NCBI RefSeq assembly: GCF_004362525.1
Contig: NZ_SNXS01000002.1
Location: 620,001-684,000 of the forward strand
Length of the DNA: 64,000 nucleotides
Origin: Roseateles toxinivorans
GTDB lineage: Bacteria; Pseudomonadota; Gammaproteobacteria; Burkholderiales; Burkholderiaceae_C
Direction of reading: 5' to 3'
The notes beneath the pieces are model-generated. The model saw only the letters and a program-made list of their open reading frames with translations. It was not told the DNA's origin and searched no databases. Position 1 is the first letter of the stretch. Each line of letters starts with the position of its first letter. The translations under genes were made by a program, and so were the position numbers. Positions 60,878 through 64,000 of this stretch are shown here, piece after piece.

Positions 60878-63351
60878 TCCCTGCGATGCGCTGGCCGGGC
60901 TTTCTGAATCTGCGACGCCTCGAGGGGCGCATCGTCGCCTTGTTCCTGTCGCTGCTGCTGGTCGTGCAGCTGCTCAGTTTCGGCCTGATACGCAACAGCA
61001 TCGAGGGCAATGCCCAGGCCTCGATCGCGGCCGAGTTGCGCAACGGAGAGAAGCTGTTGCACCGGCTGCTGGCGCAGCAGGCCGAGACGCGCACCGATGC
61101 CGCGCGCCTGCTGGCCGCGGACTATGGTTTTCTGACCACCATCGCCACCCGCTCTTCGGCGCAGGACATCGAGACCATCAAGGATGCGCTGCTCAACTAC
61201 GGCGAACGCATAGGCGTGTCGGTGGCGGCCTATACCGATCCGCAGTTCCAGTTGATCGCGGCCACCCACGACAACGCCGGCCCCTTCATCCAGGAGGCGC
61301 AGCGCATCATTGCCGCCGAGAAGGCGCTGAAGGCCAAGCCGGCCGCCGGCGCCTCCGCCCCGACCGCGCAGCCTGGCCCGGACCGGGCTCAACTGGTGCT
61401 GATCGCTGGCGAGCCCTACCAGGTGGTGGCCGTGCCGGTCAGGGCGCCGCAGCTGGTGGGCTGGGTGCTGATGGGCTTTCGCCTCGGCGCCGAGCCGCTG
61501 CAGGATCTGGCCGAGCTGTCATCGCTGCACAGTCTGGTGCTGACCCGAGCGGGCAGGGGCGACTGGCGCGTCGCCCTGCGCGCGCTGGTGCAGACCGATG
61601 CCGACCCCGACCTGAGCCGCATCAGCACCACCGAGCCGAGCTTCTCCATGATGCTGGGCGGCGAGAAGCAGCGCGCCCGCTATGTGCCGCTGATGCAGCC
61701 CCGAGACGGGCAAGACATGGCCCTCGGTGCCGTGCTGCTGCGGTCCTTCGACGAGGCCGTGGCGCCCTACCGTCAGCTGCAGCTGACCCTGCTGGCGCTG
61801 ACGGCCATAGGCGTGGCCGTGTTCGCGCTGGGCAGCGTGCTGTTTGCGCGGCGCATCACCGGGCCGATCACGGCGCTGTCACGCTCGGCCGAGCGCCTGG
61901 GCCAGGGCGACTACGCCACGCCTGTACGCATCGAAGCCAGGGACGAGGTCGGTGACCTGGCCCAGGCCTTCGAGACCATGCGCCAGGGCATACGCCACCG
62001 CGAAGAGCAGGTCGAGCGCCTGGCCTACTGGGACACGCTGACCGGCCTGCCCAACCGCGAGCAGTTCGCCCAGAGGCTGCAGCGCAGCCTGGACAGTGAA
62101 CGCGACACCGGCCGCGCCTGTGCCGTGTTGATGCTGGACCTGGACCGTTTCAAGCATGTCAACGATGTGCTGGGCCATCATTTCGGCGACCGCCTGCTGT
62201 GCGGCGTGGCCTCCCGGCTGCAGCGTCCGGCGGTCTGCAAGGAGGGGTTCATCGCCCGTCTGGGCGGCGACGAATTTGCCGTGCTGCTCGATGGTGCCGA
62301 CCTGGAGCAGGCGGTCGAGGTGGCCCAGCGCATCCTCACCGCCTTCGAGGAGCCGCTGACGATTGACGACAACACGGTGGATCTGGGCGCCGGCATCGGC
62401 GTCGTCGGCTGCCCACAGCATGGCCACGAGGTGCAACTGCTGCTGAGCCGCGCCGAGCTGGCGATGTACACCGCCAAGCAAAAGCAGAGCGGCACCATGG
62501 TCTACCACCCGGGGCTGGATGCGCACAGCCAGGAGTCGCTGTCCCTGCTCAGCGAGCTGCGCCGTGCGGTCGAGCACAACGAGCTGCGCCTGTATCTGCA
62601 GCCCAAGGTCGATCTGCACACCGGCCGCATTCTCGGCGCCGAGTCGCTGGTGCGCTGGCAGCATCCGCAGCGCGGCCTGGTGCCGCCGATGCTGTTCATC
62701 CCGTTTGCCGAACAGACCGGCTTCATCCGCACCCTGACGACCTGGATCATCGAGCAGTCGGCCCGGGCCTGGCGCGAGATGTACGCGCATGGCCTTGACC
62801 TGCGGCTGAGCATCAATCTCTCGACCCGCGATCTGCTGGACCAAGACCTGCCGGCCAAGCTGGAGCAGCTGATCAAGACCCATGACATGAACGCCCAGGT
62901 GCTGTGCCTGGAGATCACCGAGAGCGCCATCATGGACGACCCGCAGCGTGCCCAGCAGACGCTGGAGCGCCTGCACGAGCTGGGCTTCAAGCTGTCGATC
63001 GACGACTTCGGCACCGGCTACTCGTCGCTGGCCTACCTGAAGCGCCTGCCGGTGCACGAGCTGAAGATAGACAAGAGTTTCGTGATGGCCATGGAGCGCG
63101 ATCTGGACGACGCCAAGATCGTGCGCTCCACCGTCGACCTGGCCCACAACCTGGGCCTGCGCGTGGTGGCCGAGGGCATAGAAACGGCCAAGGCCTGGAA
63201 GCTGCTCGACGCGCTGCACTGCGACGAGGGCCAGGGCTATTTCATTGCCAAGCCCATGCCCGAGCAGGAGTTCGTCGCCTGGGTGCAGGCCTGGCAGGCG
63301 CCGGTGCTGGACGACGAAACGCTGGAGAGTGCGTTCGCGAAGCTGGCTTGA
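60874..63351 (+). CDS. Membrane-bound GGDEF-EAL cyclic-di-GMP enzyme with periplasmic sensor
   Basis: An 825-residue protein: a transmembrane helix at about 18-40, a periplasmic sensor (about 41-302), a second span at about 303-325, HAMP (about 325-380), GGDEF domain with intact GGDEF (464-468) and EAL domain beginning at about 560. The EAL motif reads ESL (Glu590), and the downstream Asn, Glu, DDFGTGYSSL, Lys and EGIET residues are kept, so the phosphodiesterase is probably active. No RxxD inhibitory site precedes GGDEF. It is coupled to the cupredoxin-like gene upstream. Confidence 0.95.
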   Translation: MIPAMRWPGFLNLRRLEGRIVALFLSLLLVVQLLSFGLIRNSIEGNAQASIAAELRNGEKLLHRLLAQQAETRTDAARLLAADYGFLTTIATRSSAQDIETIKDALLNYGERIGVSVAAYTDPQFQLIAATHDNAGPFIQEAQRIIAAEKALKAKPAAGASAPTAQPGPDRAQLVLIAGEPYQVVAVPVRAPQLVGWVLMGFRLGAEPLQDLAELSSLHSLVLTRAGRGDWRVALRALVQTDADPDLSRISTTEPSFSMMLGGEKQRARYVPLMQPRDGQDMALGAVLLRSFDEAVAPYRQLQLTLLALTAIGVAVFALGSVLFARRITGPITALSRSAERLGQGDYATPVRIEARDEVGDLAQAFETMRQGIRHREEQVERLAYWDTLTGLPNREQFAQRLQRSLDSERDTGRACAVLMLDLDRFKHVNDVLGHHFGDRLLCGVASRLQRPAVCKEGFIARLGGDEFAVLLDGADLEQAVEVAQRILTAFEEPLTIDDNTVDLGAGIGVVGCPQHGHEVQLLLSRAELAMYTAKQKQSGTMVYHPGLDAHSQESLSLLSELRRAVEHNELRLYLQPKVDLHTGRILGAESLVRWQHPQRGLVPPMLFIPFAEQTGFIRTLTTWIIEQSARAWREMYAHGLDLRLSINLSTRDLLDQDLPAKLEQLIKTHDMNAQVLCLEITESAIMDDPQRAQQTLERLHELGFKLSIDDFGTGYSSLAYLKRLPVHELKIDKSFVMAMERDLDDAKIVRSTVDLAHNLGLRVVAEGIETAKAWKLLDALHCDEGQGYFIAKPMPEQEFVAWVQAWQAPVLDDETLESAFAKLA

Positions 63352-63373
63352 GCTTGGGGTCCCAGATTCCATC

Positions 63374-63398
63374 CGGGCTACCTGACGTTCGTAGCCCG
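63374..63398. repeat. REP-like inverted repeat between convergent genes
   Basis: CGGGCTAC (63374-63381) and GTAGCCCG (63391-63398) form an 8-bp stem with a 9-base loop, followed by GCAGGCCGCAGGCC and GGAATGCGGGG. This resembles the short extragenic repeats common in proteobacteria, but only one copy is recognised in this window. Confidence 0.5.
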
Positions 63399-63427
63399 TA
63401 TGCAGGCCGCAGGCCGGAATGCGGGGT

Positions 63428-64000
63428 TCAGTAGCCCTTGCTGCGCGCCACCAGATGAGCCAAGGGCCTGCCCTCGCGCAGTGCCGCCAGATTGGCCTTC
63501 ACGACCTCGGCCGCACTGCGCGGATCGGTCTGTGCCGCGGTGTGCGGGAGCACCGTGATCTTCGGGTGAGCCCAGAACGGGTGCGCCGCCGGCAGCGGCT
63601 CGACGCTGAACACATCGAGCACCGCGCGGCTCAGCTGGCCGCTGTCCAGCGCAACCAGCAGATCGGCCTCGATCACATGGGCACCGCGCGCCAGATTGAC
63701 CAGCGTGCTGCCCCGCTTCATTGCAGCAAAGCGGGCGGCAGCGAAGAAGCCGCGGGTCTGATCGGTCAACGGCAGCAGATTGATCACCGTGTCGGCCTCG
63801 GCCAGTAGCTGTGCCAGTTCAGCCTCACCGCTGCCCGTGCGGACGCCGGCTATCGTTGCCGGGCGCGTGCTCCAGCCACAGACGTCATAGCCCAAGTGCG
63901 CCAAGGTGCCGGCCACGCGGCCGCCCAGCTCGCCCAGGCCCAGCACCAGCACCCGCCACTCGTGGGCACGGCATTGCGCCGGCGCCTGCCACAGCGCCTG
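63428..64000 (-). CDS. Glyoxylate/hydroxypyruvate reductase A-like 2-hydroxyacid dehydrogenase (partial)
   Basis: The C-terminal 190 residues, entering from the window edge with no visible start. A Rossmann loop 'VLVLGLGELGGRVAGTL', 'INLLPLTDQTRGFF', 'LVNLARGAHVIEADLL' (catalytic Arg), 'LDVFSVEPLP' (catalytic Glu region) and 'VLPHTAAQT' (catalytic His) mark a GhrA-like enzyme that reduces glyoxylate or hydroxypyruvate with NADPH. Confidence 0.9.
   Translation of the reverse strand, partial: QALWQAPAQCRAHEWRVLVLGLGELGGRVAGTLAHLGYDVCGWSTRPATIAGVRTGSGEAELAQLLAEADTVINLLPLTDQTRGFFAAARFAAMKRGSTLVNLARGAHVIEADLLVALDSGQLSRAVLDVFSVEPLPAAHPFWAHPKITVLPHTAAQTDPRSAAEVVKANLAALREGRPLAHLVARSKGY

Overview
The window is a dense, high-GC chromosomal segment of a betaproteobacterium. 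The order Burkholderiales is suggested by the Bug-type solute receptor, the run fur / bamE / dapB / exbBD-like / leuS / lptE / holA, the hpf-ptsN-hprK block, and the codon style. A Roseateles/Rubrivivax/Leptothrix-type genus is plausible, but this is inference from gene content. No rRNA, tRNA, CRISPR array, insertion sequence or prophage was seen.

Layout. 0-4.7 kb: a catabolic-looking unit with a Bug receptor, a self-sufficient P450 (P450-reductase-ferredoxin fusion) and a partial Crp/Fnr gene, read away from a divergent IclR regulator; two near-identical palindromes lie between. 4.7-12.3 kb: an OmpA-type protein and a lipoprotein with Ig-like repeats plus an ice-binding (DUF3494) domain, proA, a GST, and the gspA/gspB pair of type II secretion. 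12.3-17.7 kb: a patchwork of small minus-strand genes (RibD-like reductase, exported isochorismatase-like protein, DUF4287, Nudix, and a four-gene unit of saccharopine-dehydrogenase-like, SRPBCC, DoxX-like and DUF2269 genes). 17.7-29 kb: M16 protease, serine hydrolase, AEC carrier, TPR-methyltransferase, nitrilase-family amidase and YhdP. 29-34 kb: glnE, rhombosortase, DMT exporter, GST. 34-38 kb: a MoaD-like/BNR-propeller pair, then a GntR(YtrA)-regulated ABC exporter closed by a clear terminator.

38-48 kb is the most interesting part. A di-iron desaturase-like gene and a MerR-type regulator with an intact adenosylcobalamin photoreceptor signature (CarH/LitR) face an exported glutathione-peroxidase-like gene. 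Between them is a perfect 15-bp palindrome next to a promoter, with a second, imperfect copy 63 bp away at the ribosome-binding site. An eight-gene unit follows: FAD oxidoreductase, DUF1365, cyclopropane-fatty-acid-synthase-like methyltransferase, chalcone-isomerase-like protein, MFS carrier, DUF3833 lipoprotein, SDR and SnoaL-like protein. The best reading is a light/singlet-oxygen response that remodels membrane lipids.

48-64 kb: corA, an HTH-REC regulator, hpf-ptsN-hprK (without rpoN in front), fur, bamE, dapB, an ExbB/ExbD-like pair, leuS, lptE and holA. A tightly packed trio follows: a truncated-hemoglobin-like lipoprotein lacking the heme-ligand histidine, a periplasmic cupredoxin-like protein and a membrane GGDEF-EAL enzyme. 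The window ends in a partial ghrA-like dehydrogenase.
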